DNA from: Sulfopaludibacter sp963815475
GTDB lineage: Bacteria > Acidobacteriota > Terriglobia > Bryobacterales > Bryobacteraceae
DNA length: 64,000 bases
Reading direction: 5' to 3'
Assembly (NCBI GenBank): GCA_963815475.1
Contig: CAWFHD010000001.1
Location: forward strand, 868,001 to 932,000
The notes below the pieces were generated by a model. It was not told the origin of the DNA. It was given only the letters and a program-made list of their open reading frames with translations, and ran no database searches. The position numbers and the translations under genes were made by a program. Below, piece after piece: positions 50,064 through 58,883 of this stretch (the first letter of the stretch is position 1; each line of letters opens with the position of its first letter).

Positions 50064-51086
50064 ATGCACCCGGCAAAAGCAGAAGGCCCATTGACTCCCG
50101 CCATAATTTTCGATTTATTACAGGCGCACCAGCGCACCGCAGCTTTGAAGGCTGCGATTGAACTCGACATTTTTCGCGCCATCGGCGATGGGCCGGGCGA
50201 TGCCGCCTCGATTGCGCGACGGTGTTCGGCGTCGGAGCGCGGGATCCGCATTCTGTGCGATTTCCTGACCATCTACGGACTGCTGGAAAAGCACGACGGC
50301 TGCTACAAGCACTCGCCCACCAGCGCCGCGTTTCTGGATCCGCGCTCGCCCGCCTCGCTAGCGTCCATTGCGCAGTTCCTGAGCAACAAGGCCATGTTGG
50401 AGCCCTTCGAACACTTGGCGGAGGTCGTACGATCGGGCCGCACTACCTTGCCGGGCGATGGCAGCGTGGAGCCGGAGAATCCCGTGTGGGTACAATTCGC
50501 CGAGACCATGGCGCCGATGATGGCCCCGATGGTCGGTCCGCTGGGCGCGATCGTGCTGGAAGGCAGCACCGAACCGATGCGCGTGCTCGACATCGCCGCC
50601 GGCCATGGGCTGTTCGGCATCGAGATCGCGAAGCAGAATCCGCAGGCCCGGGTGACTGGCTTGGATTGGGCGCCAGTGCTGCGCGTAGCTCTGGACAATG
50701 CCCGCAAGGCCGGTGTGCAGGATCGCTATGACATGCTGCCCGGCAGTGCCTTCGAGGTGGACTACGGCGGACCGTACGACTCCGTGCTGCTTACCAATTT
50801 CCTGCACCACTTCGATGTGCCCACCTGCGTCGGGCTGTTGAAGAAGGTGCACGCGTCGTTGAAACCTGGAGGGCGCGCGGCCACGCTCGAGTTCGTGCCC
50901 AATGAAGACCGCGTCTCGCCGCCCATGCCCGCCGCATTCAGCATGACCATGTTGACTACCACTGCGGCGGGAGACGCTTATACGCTAAGCCAACTCACCG
51001 ACATGTATCAACAGGCGGGCTTCCACGACATCACCAGCCATCCAATTCCGATGAGTCCTCACACGGTGGTGATGGGTCTGGCTTGA
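50064..51086 (+). CDS. Class I SAM-dependent methyltransferase (O-methyltransferase type)
   Basis: 340 residues. The N-terminal about 90 residues (HQRTAALKAAIELDIFRAIGDGPGDAASIARRCSASERGIRILCDFLTIYGLLEK) are the winged-helix dimerisation domain of the acetylserotonin/hydroxyneurosporene O-methyltransferase group. The Rossmann part has RVLDIAAGHGLFGIEIAKQNPQARVTGLDW (motif I), LLTNFLHHFDVPTCVGLLKKVHASLKPGG, and a C-terminal TAAGDAYTLSQLTDMYQQAGF. Substrate unknown. Divergent from SRPBCC-arsR and may share their operators. Confidence 0.88.
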   Translation: MHPAKAEGPLTPAIIFDLLQAHQRTAALKAAIELDIFRAIGDGPGDAASIARRCSASERGIRILCDFLTIYGLLEKHDGCYKHSPTSAAFLDPRSPASLASIAQFLSNKAMLEPFEHLAEVVRSGRTTLPGDGSVEPENPVWVQFAETMAPMMAPMVGPLGAIVLEGSTEPMRVLDIAAGHGLFGIEIAKQNPQARVTGLDWAPVLRVALDNARKAGVQDRYDMLPGSAFEVDYGGPYDSVLLTNFLHHFDVPTCVGLLKKVHASLKPGGRAATLEFVPNEDRVSPPMPAAFSMTMLTTTAAGDAYTLSQLTDMYQQAGFHDITSHPIPMSPHTVVMGLA

Positions 51087-51100
51087 GTTAGTGCGAGACC

Positions 51101-51862
51101 TTACACTCGCACCACACGATCCATCGCGAGAAACTCCTGTATGTGGGGGTGATCGGATTTCTCCAACTCCGCTGTAGGACCGAAGAAGATCACCCCTCCG
51201 TCGTAGAGGAACACAACTTTGTCGGCCACCTTATACATGAGGTCCAGATCGTGGGTCACCACTACGGAGGTCAACTGAAGCTGCTTCTTGAGGCGGAGCA
51301 TCAGGTCGCCTACCAGGTCGGACATGATGGGATCCACCATGGTGGTGGGCTCATCGTAGAGAACGCACTGCGGCTGGGCGGCTAGTGCGCGGGCGATGGC
51401 TACGGCGCGCTTGTAGCCGGTGGAGAGGTCGGCCGGGTAGACGTCGCGATAGTCCGAGATGTCCACCATCTGCAGCAGGCCGTTGACCACGTCTTCCTTA
51501 TTCTGGGCGTTGTAATCCTCGCGCAGTTCCAGCGAAAACAGAATATTCTCAGCCACCGTAAGCGAATCGAACAGGGCCCCCGACTGGAAGACCATGGTGA
51601 CTTTGCGGCGGATGCGACGCAACTCGGCTTCGGGGAAGTTGGTGATATCCTCATGAGCCACGATAATATTGCCGCAATCGGGCTTCAGGAAGCCCATGAT
51701 GTGGGAGAGAGTGACCGACTTGCCGACGCCGCTGCGGCCAATGATGGCCACGGTTTCGCCGGGATCGACAAAGAAGTTGGAATCGACTAAAACGGGCCTG
51801 TCGAACGTCTTATGGACGTGCCGGAATTCTATGTAATGCGGGTAGGAGTCACTTTGCGGCAT
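51101..51862 (-). CDS. ABC transporter ATP-binding protein (Mla/Mkl-like)
   Basis: 253 residues. Walker A AIIGRSGVGKSV, Q-loop MVFQSGALFDSLTVAENILF, Walker B QCVLYDEPTTMVDPIMSDLVGDLM, and H-loop VVVTHDL. SGALFDSLTVxENI and DPIMSD are typical of MlaF/Mkl ATPases for lipid transport. The signature reads LSTGYKRAVAIARAL, where Mla ATPases normally have LSGGMxxRxxLARA. No MlaE permease or MCE protein is next to it. The start overlaps the mobA end by 14 bp. Confidence 0.9.
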   Translation of the reverse strand: MPQSDSYPHYIEFRHVHKTFDRPVLVDSNFFVDPGETVAIIGRSGVGKSVTLSHIMGFLKPDCGNIIVAHEDITNFPEAELRRIRRKVTMVFQSGALFDSLTVAENILFSLELREDYNAQNKEDVVNGLLQMVDISDYRDVYPADLSTGYKRAVAIARALAAQPQCVLYDEPTTMVDPIMSDLVGDLMLRLKKQLQLTSVVVTHDLDLMYKVADKVVFLYDGGVIFFGPTAELEKSDHPHIQEFLAMDRVVRV

Positions 51863-52409
51863 GCCGGTTCCATTCTTCCAGGGTGTTAACGTTTTGAAAA
51901 GGCGCGACTTCCGTCACAGGATACACCGTCACCGCGAGATCGGCCAAAGCGGCGGCCACCTTGCGGACGCCCGCCTGGAAGGCGGCTTCCACGGCCGGGA
52001 GCGCACTCCGCCGCCAAACGATGCACAACGGTTCCAGACGACCGGATGGGCCCTGTGGCACAACTGTGGTTTGCCGGACTTCGGCGACGGCCAGCAGATT
52101 CGAAAGGAAATCGGCGGTAAGCTCGGGCATATCGCAGGCCACCACCAGGTTCCATTCGGAGCTGGTGTGGCGGAGCGCCGTCAGGATTCCGCTCAGCGGG
52201 CCTTCTCCGGGAAAAGCGTCAGGAATCACGGGGTATCGCAGGCTGCCGTAAAGGTCGGGGTCGCCGACCAGGACTACCGAACCGGCCGCCAGTTCCACCT
52301 GCCGCGCCACGGAGCAGGCCAGCGGCTCTCCTCGAAAAGGCAGCAAGGCTTTATCGCGGCCCATGCGGGAGCTGCGCCCGCCCACCAGCACGTACCCGGC
52401 CCGCGTCAC
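51849..52409 (-). CDS. mobA: Molybdenum cofactor guanylyltransferase MobA
   Basis: 186 residues: YVLVGGRSSRMGRDKALLPFRGEPLACSVARQV carries the nucleotide-binding LxGGxSxRMGxDK signature; PVIPDAFPGEGPLSGILTAL and WNLVVACDMPELTADFL the metal-binding and catalytic DMP, and GRLEPLCIVWRR the C-terminal motif. It attaches GMP to molybdopterin to form the bis-MGD precursor. No other molybdenum cofactor genes are near, so the link to the ABC ATPase is likely only positional. Confidence 0.9.
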   Translation of the reverse strand: MTRAGYVLVGGRSSRMGRDKALLPFRGEPLACSVARQVELAAGSVVLVGDPDLYGSLRYPVIPDAFPGEGPLSGILTALRHTSSEWNLVVACDMPELTADFLSNLLAVAEVRQTTVVPQGPSGRLEPLCIVWRRSALPAVEAAFQAGVRKVAAALADLAVTVYPVTEVAPFQNVNTLEEWNRHAAK

Positions 52410-52463
52410 ATAGAAATGATACCATCGGGTTTTGAAGGCTATTTGAATCCGGTAGATACCTCC

Positions 52464-52492
52464 GTCGAATTACGTCGAATTTGCTTTATACT
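52464..52492 (+). promoter_or_regulatory. Candidate promoter with GTCGAATT direct repeat
   Basis: GTCGAATT occurs twice (52464-52471 and 52474-52481), a 10-bp period, and TATACT (52487-52492) follows. They lie 16 bp before the TTG start of the lytic transglycosylase. The -35 is not canonical; the repeat may mark an activator site. Confidence 0.4.
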
Positions 52493-52507
52493 GGAGATTG
52501 AAACATT

Positions 52508-53242
52508 TTGAAGCAATTTTGTTTTAGACTGGGTCTTGCCTCAGTTCTGGCCTGCAGCGTTCTGGCGTGCAGCTTAGTTGCTGCCGATCGCGTGACTGTA
52601 GTCCACGCGGATTTGAAGTCGGGCAAGCTGGTAAGGAGCGCAGTGGTGGCGTCGAAGCCGGTAACGCCGAAGGTGGTCGCGCCGGTAGAGGTTGGGGCAC
52701 AGGCCCCGGCGGCGGCCGCGGTGGCGGATCGGCTCGATTTGGGATTGGGTATTAATGCAGTGGTGGAATCGATTGCGGCGCAGCATTCCCTGCCCCCGCA
52801 GTTGATCCATTCGGTGATTCAGGTGGAGAGCAACTACAACCCGAATGCGGTCTCGCCCAAGGGTGCGCAGGGATTGATGCAATTGATTCCCGCCACGGCT
52901 CGTCGATTCGGTGTGTCGGATGCTTTCGACCCGGTGGCAAACATCGAGGGCGGCGCCAAATATTTAAAGTATTTGTTGGACCTGTACAACAATGATTACC
53001 GGCTGGCGCTGGCGGCGTACAATGCCGGCGAAGCCGCGGTAGCGAAATATGGCGACGTCCCGCCTTTCGCGGAAACTCGTAACTATGTGGTGCAGGTGGG
53101 CAGGCGGTTGGAACAGGCTCAAAAAGCCGCCGCTGCCCAGAAGCAAAAAGAAGTCAAGACGGTGGAAGTTAAACCGGACACGCCCCGGATGATCCAGCAG
53201 GTAGTGGAAGCCGACGGGACTGTACGGTACGTGGCGCGATGA
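52508..53242 (+). CDS. Lytic transglycosylase (SLT domain)
   Basis: 244 residues from a TTG start; no in-frame ATG precedes the catalytic domain, and a GGAG lies 11 bases upstream. Hydrophobic signal (FRLGLASVLACSVLACSLVAA), a linker of about 60 residues, then the SLT domain LPPQLIHSVIQVESNYNPNAVSPKGAQGLMQLIPATARRFGVSDAFDPVANIEGGAKYLKYLLDLYNNDYRLALAAYNAGEAAV, with catalytic Glu in IQVES and the conserved AYNAG. It cuts glycan strands of peptidoglycan in the periplasm. Ten bp upstream of an amidase, a natural functional pair. Confidence 0.92.
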   Translation: MKQFCFRLGLASVLACSVLACSLVAADRVTVVHADLKSGKLVRSAVVASKPVTPKVVAPVEVGAQAPAAAAVADRLDLGLGINAVVESIAAQHSLPPQLIHSVIQVESNYNPNAVSPKGAQGLMQLIPATARRFGVSDAFDPVANIEGGAKYLKYLLDLYNNDYRLALAAYNAGEAAVAKYGDVPPFAETRNYVVQVGRRLEQAQKAAAAQKQKEVKTVEVKPDTPRMIQQVVEADGTVRYVAR

Positions 53243-53252
53243 TCTAAACGGT

Positions 53253-54779
53253 ATGAAGCGGATTGCAGCTCTGGCCATTTCGATTCCGATTTTGATGGCG
53301 CAAAGCGATCGTTCTCCGCTTCACTCGGTCACTGCCGTACGGCATTGGTCGCTGCCCGATGTAACGCGCGTGGCAGTGGAAGTTACCGGGGATTTCAAAT
53401 ACCGGTCTGACCGTCTGCACAATCCCGAGCGCGTCTACTACGACATTCTGGAATCCCGCCCGCGCGTGGAAAATCGCCGTTCGTACGCCGAGACCATCGA
53501 CGATCAGTTTCTGCAGCGAGTGCGTGTCGCCGAGACCATCCCGGGAATCACCCGCGTGGTGCTCGACCTCACCGGCGCCCTGGATATCAAGGTCTCGCAG
53601 CTCTCCAACCCGAACCGTTTGATCATCGAGCTGCGGCAAAGCACTAACCCGCCGACTATTCCCACCGCGGCCCCTGCGCCGACGTTCAAACAGTTGGTTC
53701 TGCCCGGTATGTCCACGGATCCCGTGGCGCCTCCCAAGCCGCCTCCGGTCGTAAGGGCAGAGGCAAAGCCCGAAACACCGGCCACGCTCTCGAAGCCGCC
53801 GCTCGCCGTCACCAACGCTCCCATCACTCCGAAGGAGCCGCAGATGGTGCGCAATGAAGCTCCGCCGGCCGTAACCGCCGAACCGAGCAAAGTGCAGATG
53901 GCGGCCAAGGTCCCTCCGGCTAAATCCGACGTCGGTGAGAAGAATGTTGCGGAAAAAATACCGCCTCCGCCGCTAGTGGAGACGCCGAAACCTGCAACGA
54001 ATACGCCGGCTGTTGCCGAACTGGGCAAAGCCGCGCGCCACACCAGCTCGGGCGATACGTCGCTAGTGCGCGCGCTGGGTTTGAAGATCGGCCGAGTGGT
54101 GATCGATCCGGGTCATGGAGGCCATGATCAGGGCACTGAAGGCCCGCACGGATTGCTCGAAAAGGAACTGGTGCTGGATGTGGCGATGCGTGTGGGCAAG
54201 CTGATCGAAGACCGCATGGGCGCCGAGGTGATCTACACGCGCACCGACGACACCTTCATTCCGCTGGAAGGCCGGACCGCGCTGGCCAACGAAAAGAAGG
54301 CCGACCTGTTTCTTTCCATTCACGCCAACTCTTCGCCGGCGCCGCGCATCGCGGGCGTAGAGACCTACTACTTGAACTTCGCGGCATCGAAGGAAGCTGC
54401 CGATCTGGCGGCGCGCGAAAACGCCTCGTCGCAGCACTCGATCTTCGATTTGCAGGACATCGTTCATAAGATCACGCTGCACGACAAAGCCGAGGAGTCG
54501 CACGAATTCGCATCGCGGCTGCAAACTGCGCTGTTCGCATTTTCGTCGAAGAACTTCCCGGCGGAGAAAAATCGCGGCGTCAAGAAGGCGCCATTTGTGG
54601 TGCTGATTGGAGCCACCATGCCTTCCGTGCTGGCGGAGATCGGCTTCCTCAGCAACACTCGGGAAGAGTCACTGCTTAAGAAGCCGGACTATCGGCAAAA
54701 GCTGGCCGAGGCCCTGTACCGGGGCATTTCACGCTACGCTGAGACATTGAGTCATTTTCAAGTAGCCAAGAATCAATAG
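53253..54779 (+). CDS. N-acetylmuramoyl-L-alanine amidase (AMIN + amidase_3)
   Basis: 508 residues with a signal peptide. An AMIN domain at about 25-130 (VTRVAVEVTGDFKYRSDRLHNPERVYYDIL, VSQLSNPNRLIIEL) is followed by a Pro/Ala-rich linker (about 135-265) and the zinc amidase at about 285-500: IDPGHGGHDQGTEGPHGLLEKELVLDVA (metal His), SIHANSSP (metal His), and VLAEIGFLSN (catalytic Glu). It cleaves the stem peptide from MurNAc during cell division or separation. Co-transcribed with the lytic transglycosylase. Confidence 0.94.
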   Translation: MKRIAALAISIPILMAQSDRSPLHSVTAVRHWSLPDVTRVAVEVTGDFKYRSDRLHNPERVYYDILESRPRVENRRSYAETIDDQFLQRVRVAETIPGITRVVLDLTGALDIKVSQLSNPNRLIIELRQSTNPPTIPTAAPAPTFKQLVLPGMSTDPVAPPKPPPVVRAEAKPETPATLSKPPLAVTNAPITPKEPQMVRNEAPPAVTAEPSKVQMAAKVPPAKSDVGEKNVAEKIPPPPLVETPKPATNTPAVAELGKAARHTSSGDTSLVRALGLKIGRVVIDPGHGGHDQGTEGPHGLLEKELVLDVAMRVGKLIEDRMGAEVIYTRTDDTFIPLEGRTALANEKKADLFLSIHANSSPAPRIAGVETYYLNFAASKEAADLAARENASSQHSIFDLQDIVHKITLHDKAEESHEFASRLQTALFAFSSKNFPAEKNRGVKKAPFVVLIGATMPSVLAEIGFLSNTREESLLKKPDYRQKLAEALYRGISRYAETLSHFQVAKNQ

Positions 54780-54826
54780 CTCAATTTGAATCAGTAGCTC
54801 CTCATCCGGAGGCTTTGCGTTTTTCC

Positions 54827-55537
54827 ATGCGACTACTCGCCTTCCGCCACGTTCCCTTTGAAGATGCCGGCATGATCGCGACCGTGCTGGAGGGCCACGG
54901 CGTCAGAGTAGAGTATGCCGACCTCCACATGCCCGGCTCAACGCCGCCTGAGACAACCGCGTTCGACGGCCTCATATTCATGGGCGGTCCTATGTCGGTG
55001 AATGATTCCCTGCCGTATCTACAGTGGGAGATGCGGACGATCGCGAGTGCCATAGAACGCGGACAGCCGGTGCTGGGAATCTGCCTGGGCGCTCAACTCA
55101 TTGCGAAGGCAATGGGCGCTCGTGTCTATCGCAACTCTGAAAAAGAAATCGGTTTTTTCGAAGTGCAGTTTGCCAAGGAAGCGCAGGACGATCCGGTGTT
55201 TTCCGGTCTGAAAAACGAGACGGTGTTCCACTGGCATGGCGAGACCTTCGACCTGCCAGCCGGCGCGGCGCTTCTTGCTTCTTCCGCGCGCTGCCGCAAT
55301 CAGGCTTTTCGAATTGGCGAACGCACGTACGGAATGCAGTTCCACTTGGAAGTGACACCGGCCATGATCGCCGACTGGAGCCTGCAGGAAGAGAATTCCG
55401 GCGATGTGCGGGAACTGGATGGCACAATCGACGCATTTCACAATTCTGAAGCGTTACAAATGCTAGCGGAAAAGGTATTTTCGCGCTGGTATCAATTACT
55501 CGTCGCATCGCGAAGCGCGCTGATCACAGGGGGTTAG
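54827..55537 (+). CDS. Class I glutamine amidotransferase-like protein
   Basis: 236 residues from ATG 54827. MRLLAFRHVPFEDAGMIATVLEGHGVRVEYADLH, IFMGGPMSVNDSLPYLQWEMRTIASAIERGQPVLGICLGAQLIAKAMGARVY with the nucleophile Cys in GICLGAQ, and YGMQFHLEVTPAMI with the His and Glu of the triad. Resembles GMP-synthase-like stand-alone amidotransferases of unknown synthetase partner. The upstream GGAGG is 14 bases from the ATG, longer than ideal; the exact start is uncertain. Confidence 0.87.
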   Translation: MRLLAFRHVPFEDAGMIATVLEGHGVRVEYADLHMPGSTPPETTAFDGLIFMGGPMSVNDSLPYLQWEMRTIASAIERGQPVLGICLGAQLIAKAMGARVYRNSEKEIGFFEVQFAKEAQDDPVFSGLKNETVFHWHGETFDLPAGAALLASSARCRNQAFRIGERTYGMQFHLEVTPAMIADWSLQEENSGDVRELDGTIDAFHNSEALQMLAEKVFSRWYQLLVASRSALITGG

Positions 55538-55570
55538 GATGTGGCCAGCCGCTTGCTCGGCTAAAGGGTT

Positions 55571-55822
55571 ATGCTAAATCAACGCCCAGGATTGACGATG
55601 GAGCCCTATCCGCGCCAGGAGCAAACCGCTGGACCCGACCCGGAAGAGACCACCACGGGTCTGCCGCGCTGCCCTAGTTGCGGTTGGCAGAATGTGCGTC
55701 GTTCGCACACTCGGGGCGCACTGGACTCAGCACTCGAGCTCCTTTCGGTGCACGCTTTTCGCTGCAGAAGTTGCGGATTGCGGTTTTACCGGTTCCATCG
55801 TAAGCCTGCCGACGTGAGCTAA
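55571..55822 (+). CDS. Small zinc-ribbon-like protein
   Basis: 83 residues (a downstream ATG at 55601 is alternative). The C-terminal part has CPSCGWQNVRR and 30 residues later CRSCGLRFYRF, two CxxC knuckles of a zinc ribbon. The N-terminal part is low-complexity. A role in RNA or protein binding is likely but unproven. Confidence 0.6.
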   Translation: MLNQRPGLTMEPYPRQEQTAGPDPEETTTGLPRCPSCGWQNVRRSHTRGALDSALELLSVHAFRCRSCGLRFYRFHRKPADVS

Positions 55823-56053
55823 ATGGGATTTTATTTATGGATGGACAGCGAGATCGCATGGGCCCAGGGCACCTATGAGTACCGTCCGATGGGGACTGCG
55901 GTGATTGCCGTTACCGACCTCTTCCGAAGACGCGATTTCGATGCGCGCCGCAAAGTACATGCGCCCCGCACCGCCGAATATCTGGGCCAGTTCGCAAGCC
56001 TCGGGCATCTGAATATGCAGTTGAAGGATCGGCGAAAAAAGAAACGCCCGTAG
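55823..56053 (+). CDS. Possible small basic protein
   Basis: 76 residues; its ATG directly follows the stop of the zinc-ribbon gene. The tail is very basic (KDRRKKKRP). No family is recognised, and it could be a chance ORF. Confidence 0.35.
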   Translation: MGFYLWMDSEIAWAQGTYEYRPMGTAVIAVTDLFRRRDFDARRKVHAPRTAEYLGQFASLGHLNMQLKDRRKKKRP

Positions 56054-56075
56054 CCCAAGATTCCACGCCCCGCGC

Positions 56076-58355
56076 TTACGGCTTCACGGCGCGGGAGAGT
56101 TCGGCGGCAGCTCCCTGGATTGCTTCTCCCGCGTTCTCCAGCACTTTTCCGACTTTGGCAATTTGCTCGTCCGCCAGCTTCCAATCTTTTTGTTCGATGC
56201 TTTCGCGAACTGCCGGCAGTGTCTTCACCCCATAGCCGGTGTAGAAACCGGGCGCGTAGATCTGGTGCTGGAACCACTGGCGATTGGGCAGGCCTTCCTT
56301 TAGCGTGAGAGCGCGTTCCACCAGGAGCAGGCGGGCGTTGACGTCCTTCAAGGACGAGCGCGCCAGCGCTGCCGAGCCGTTGGCGGCGGATTGCGCCAGC
56401 GCCTGGTCATACTGCTGCGCGGTGCGCAGGAGTGCGGCGAAGCCATTCTCCAGCGGCGCGAAATTCAGGAACGGTGGCACGGCTTCCTTCGCTGGCGGTT
56501 GCTTCGGATGGCGCGGGTCATCAGCCGCCTGGAATACGCCGTCATCGATGTTCCGGTTGCGCTCGATGATCTCGTCGCGCTTATCGCGGGCCAGTTTGGA
56601 GACTTCGTCGATGTAGCGATGGACGGTGTCTGTGAAGTCGGAAAAATCCAGCGGAAGGAGTTCGGCATCCGCCAGGCGCATGACGGCGGTGCCGGCGGTC
56701 TGCGCCAGAGCACGGCCATAAACGAACGTCCCGTCGGAGAAGTGCGTGTACCAATAGAAGTCATCGTAGATGGAGTGGTAAATGCCGCCCTGATCTTCAC
56801 CGCCAAAGCCGAGATTCATGGACGCGATTCCCAGGTGATCCAGGAATGCCGTATAGTCGGAGCCCGAGCCCAGGGCGCCGATGCGCAGATCGGGACGCGA
56901 GCGCGGCTCCTGACGATCCTGCGGCGAGGCGTTGGGCAAGGGGTTGGCAAGCCGAAATGCCTGCGAGCGTTTCCAGACGGACACTCCCGACTCGGGATCC
57001 TGTATGTCGCGCGCCACGCCGTTGATGAAACTCTCCAGCGTGTGCGAACCCTCGGTTTCGAGCACGCCGCGGCCGTTGCCATCGGAGTTGATGTAGACGG
57101 CGGCGTTGCGGCGCAGTTCGTCGGCGTGCGTCTCGGCCCATTCCGTCGATCCAAGCAGGCCGGGTTCCTCGCCATCCCAGAAGCATAGAATGATGGTGCG
57201 CTTCGGCTTCCAACCCTGCCGCAGCATCGCGCCCATGCCGCGCGCCTCTTCGAGCAGTGCGACGGCGCCCGAGACCGGGTCCTCCGCGCCGTTGACCCAC
57301 GCGTCGTGATGGTTGCCCCGGATGATCCATTCGTCCGGATAGGACGCGCCGGGAATGCGCGCGATCACGTCGTAAAGCGGCTTGATGTCCCAGTTGAATT
57401 TGAGTTTGAGGTGCACCTTGGCGGGGCCGGGCCCTACGTGATAGGTGATGGGCAGGCCGCCGCGCCAGAGAGGCGGCGCCACCTGGCCTTGGAGCGCCGC
57501 AAGCAGTGGCTGGGCGTCGGCATAGGAGATGGGCATCACCGGAATCTTGGTGAGGGTGGTGACTTCGCTCAGCGGCAGGCGCTTGGCATCCTTAGTGGCG
57601 CCAACGCCGGGAGTGAGCGGATCGCCCGGATAGACGGGCATGTCCATCACACTGCCGCGCTGCACGCCATCGCTCGGCCGCATGGGGCCGTTGGGAAAGG
57701 TGTCGCCGGACTGATTGCCATCGTCGCGCGGATCGGAATAGATCAGGCAGCCCACCGCGCCGTGCTCACCCGCGACTTTGGGCTTGATGCCGCGCCACGA
57801 TTGCCCATAGCGGGCGATGACGATGGCGCCTTTGACGGAAATGCCCATGCGATCGAGCGCATCGTAGTCGGCTGGGATTCCATAGTTCACGTAGACGAGC
57901 GGCGCGGTGACATCGCCATCGATGGAGTAGGCGTTGTAAGTGGGGAGTTGCTCCTCGTGCTGCCCTGAGGTGGGGTCCGTAGCGACGGTGGGTTCCTGAA
58001 TTTTGGCGGTGAAGCGGGTGGGCTCCACCATTTCGAGGGCGCGCTCTTTGGGGGTGGGGAAGAGGACGTCGAAGGATTCGATTTTGGCGTCGAGGCCGAA
58101 CTCCTTCAGCTTGGCGAGGATCCACTCGGCGTTGTCCTTATCGTAGGGCGAGCCGACGTGGTGCGGGCGTGCGGCGAGGCGCTCCATGTAGGCGCGCATG
58201 GCGGTGGGGTCGGGGATGGCGCGGAACTTGGTTTCCCATTCACGCTCGGCGCGGCTGGAATCCGTGGAGTAGCCGCGTAGCGGGGCGGGTGGTTGCGGAA
58301 GGGCGACAGAAATGGTCAGAGAAAGGCAGAGGGTGGCAATTAAAACCTGTTTCAT
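56076..58355 (-). CDS. Exported M28 family peptidase (glutamate carboxypeptidase II-like)
   Basis: 759 residues from MKQVLIATLCLSLTISVALPQ (signal). Domains: an N-terminal part, a PA domain (about 150-270: APLVYVNYGIPADYDALDRMGISVKGAIVIARYG), the zinc peptidase (about 345-570) with GNHHDAWVNGAEDPVSGAVALLEEAR (metal His and Asp), CFWDGEEPGLLGSTEWAE (catalytic and metal Glu) and IYHSIYDDFYWYTHF (metal His), and a C-terminal dimerisation domain. The layout is that of PSMA-like peptidases that remove C-terminal Glu residues. It lies downstream of the envelope-stress operon in the same direction, after a 122-bp gap holding a nested palindrome. Confidence 0.93.
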   Translation of the reverse strand: MKQVLIATLCLSLTISVALPQPPAPLRGYSTDSSRAEREWETKFRAIPDPTAMRAYMERLAARPHHVGSPYDKDNAEWILAKLKEFGLDAKIESFDVLFPTPKERALEMVEPTRFTAKIQEPTVATDPTSGQHEEQLPTYNAYSIDGDVTAPLVYVNYGIPADYDALDRMGISVKGAIVIARYGQSWRGIKPKVAGEHGAVGCLIYSDPRDDGNQSGDTFPNGPMRPSDGVQRGSVMDMPVYPGDPLTPGVGATKDAKRLPLSEVTTLTKIPVMPISYADAQPLLAALQGQVAPPLWRGGLPITYHVGPGPAKVHLKLKFNWDIKPLYDVIARIPGASYPDEWIIRGNHHDAWVNGAEDPVSGAVALLEEARGMGAMLRQGWKPKRTIILCFWDGEEPGLLGSTEWAETHADELRRNAAVYINSDGNGRGVLETEGSHTLESFINGVARDIQDPESGVSVWKRSQAFRLANPLPNASPQDRQEPRSRPDLRIGALGSGSDYTAFLDHLGIASMNLGFGGEDQGGIYHSIYDDFYWYTHFSDGTFVYGRALAQTAGTAVMRLADAELLPLDFSDFTDTVHRYIDEVSKLARDKRDEIIERNRNIDDGVFQAADDPRHPKQPPAKEAVPPFLNFAPLENGFAALLRTAQQYDQALAQSAANGSAALARSSLKDVNARLLLVERALTLKEGLPNRQWFQHQIYAPGFYTGYGVKTLPAVRESIEQKDWKLADEQIAKVGKVLENAGEAIQGAAAELSRAVKP

Positions 58356-58405
58356 TGGCGGTGGATCTATTGTAGCGCGGGCATTCCCGGGGCAATGAAA
58401 GAGCA

Positions 58406-58468
58406 CCGCTCCCCAACGTTGACGGCTCGGCTGCATAACGTTGCCGAGCCGAAATCGTGAGGGAGCGG
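58406..58468. repeat. Nested palindrome (family B, full copy)
   Basis: Outer arms CCGCTCCC (58406-58413) and GGGAGCGG (58461-58468) enclose inner arms CGGCTCGGC (58423-58431) and GCCGAGCCG (58443-58451). The right half, CCGAGCCG-nnA-CGT-AGGGAG, is shared with 33850-33870. It lies between the M28 gene and the small membrane protein gene. Confidence 0.7.
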
Positions 58469-58478
58469 CGGCTGAGTC

Positions 58479-58877
58479 TTAGGCGTAGTCAAGAGCGTGG
58501 GCCTCTCCCTGCCGGCACAGGTGCGGTGTGCGGGCGGTGAGGTCGGCCAGAAACTTTTCCGGTTCTGCCGGCGAAATCACCATCTCGGACTTGAGGCCGT
58601 AGCGAATGCGAACGCGCGAGGCGTTGGGTCCGACAAAGGTCATAACGCGATAGGGTATGTGATGACGCACGAAGGCCGCTCGCACCAACAATCCCGAGGG
58701 CGTGGTCTCGTACGTTTGGGGATATGCGCACAGCGATAGAACGGCCAGGACGGGACCGCCCACCCAGTAGTTTCCTCCCACTACCAGGAGGGCGATTGCC
58801 ACGGCGATCACCGCCGCGAGCCACCAGTCGAACTTTGCATCGTAAGTCATAAAGATATGTTTAAGGCAGCGCCTCAT
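58479..58877 (-). CDS. Small membrane protein, PH-domain-like C-terminus
   Basis: 132 residues; a later ATG at 58850 is possible. Two hydrophobic segments (WWLAAVIAVAIALLVVGGNYW and GPVLAVLSLCAY) precede a compact beta-rich stretch (TYETTPSGLLVRAAFVRHHIPYRVMTFVGPNASRVRIRYGLKSEMVISPAEPEKFLADL) resembling bacterial PH (YdbS/YdbT-type) domains. It begins 6 bp after pspA, so it is probably part of the same operon. Function unknown. Confidence 0.7.
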   Translation of the reverse strand: MRRCLKHIFMTYDAKFDWWLAAVIAVAIALLVVGGNYWVGGPVLAVLSLCAYPQTYETTPSGLLVRAAFVRHHIPYRVMTFVGPNASRVRIRYGLKSEMVISPAEPEKFLADLTARTPHLCRQGEAHALDYA

Positions 58878-58883
58878 AGCTCT

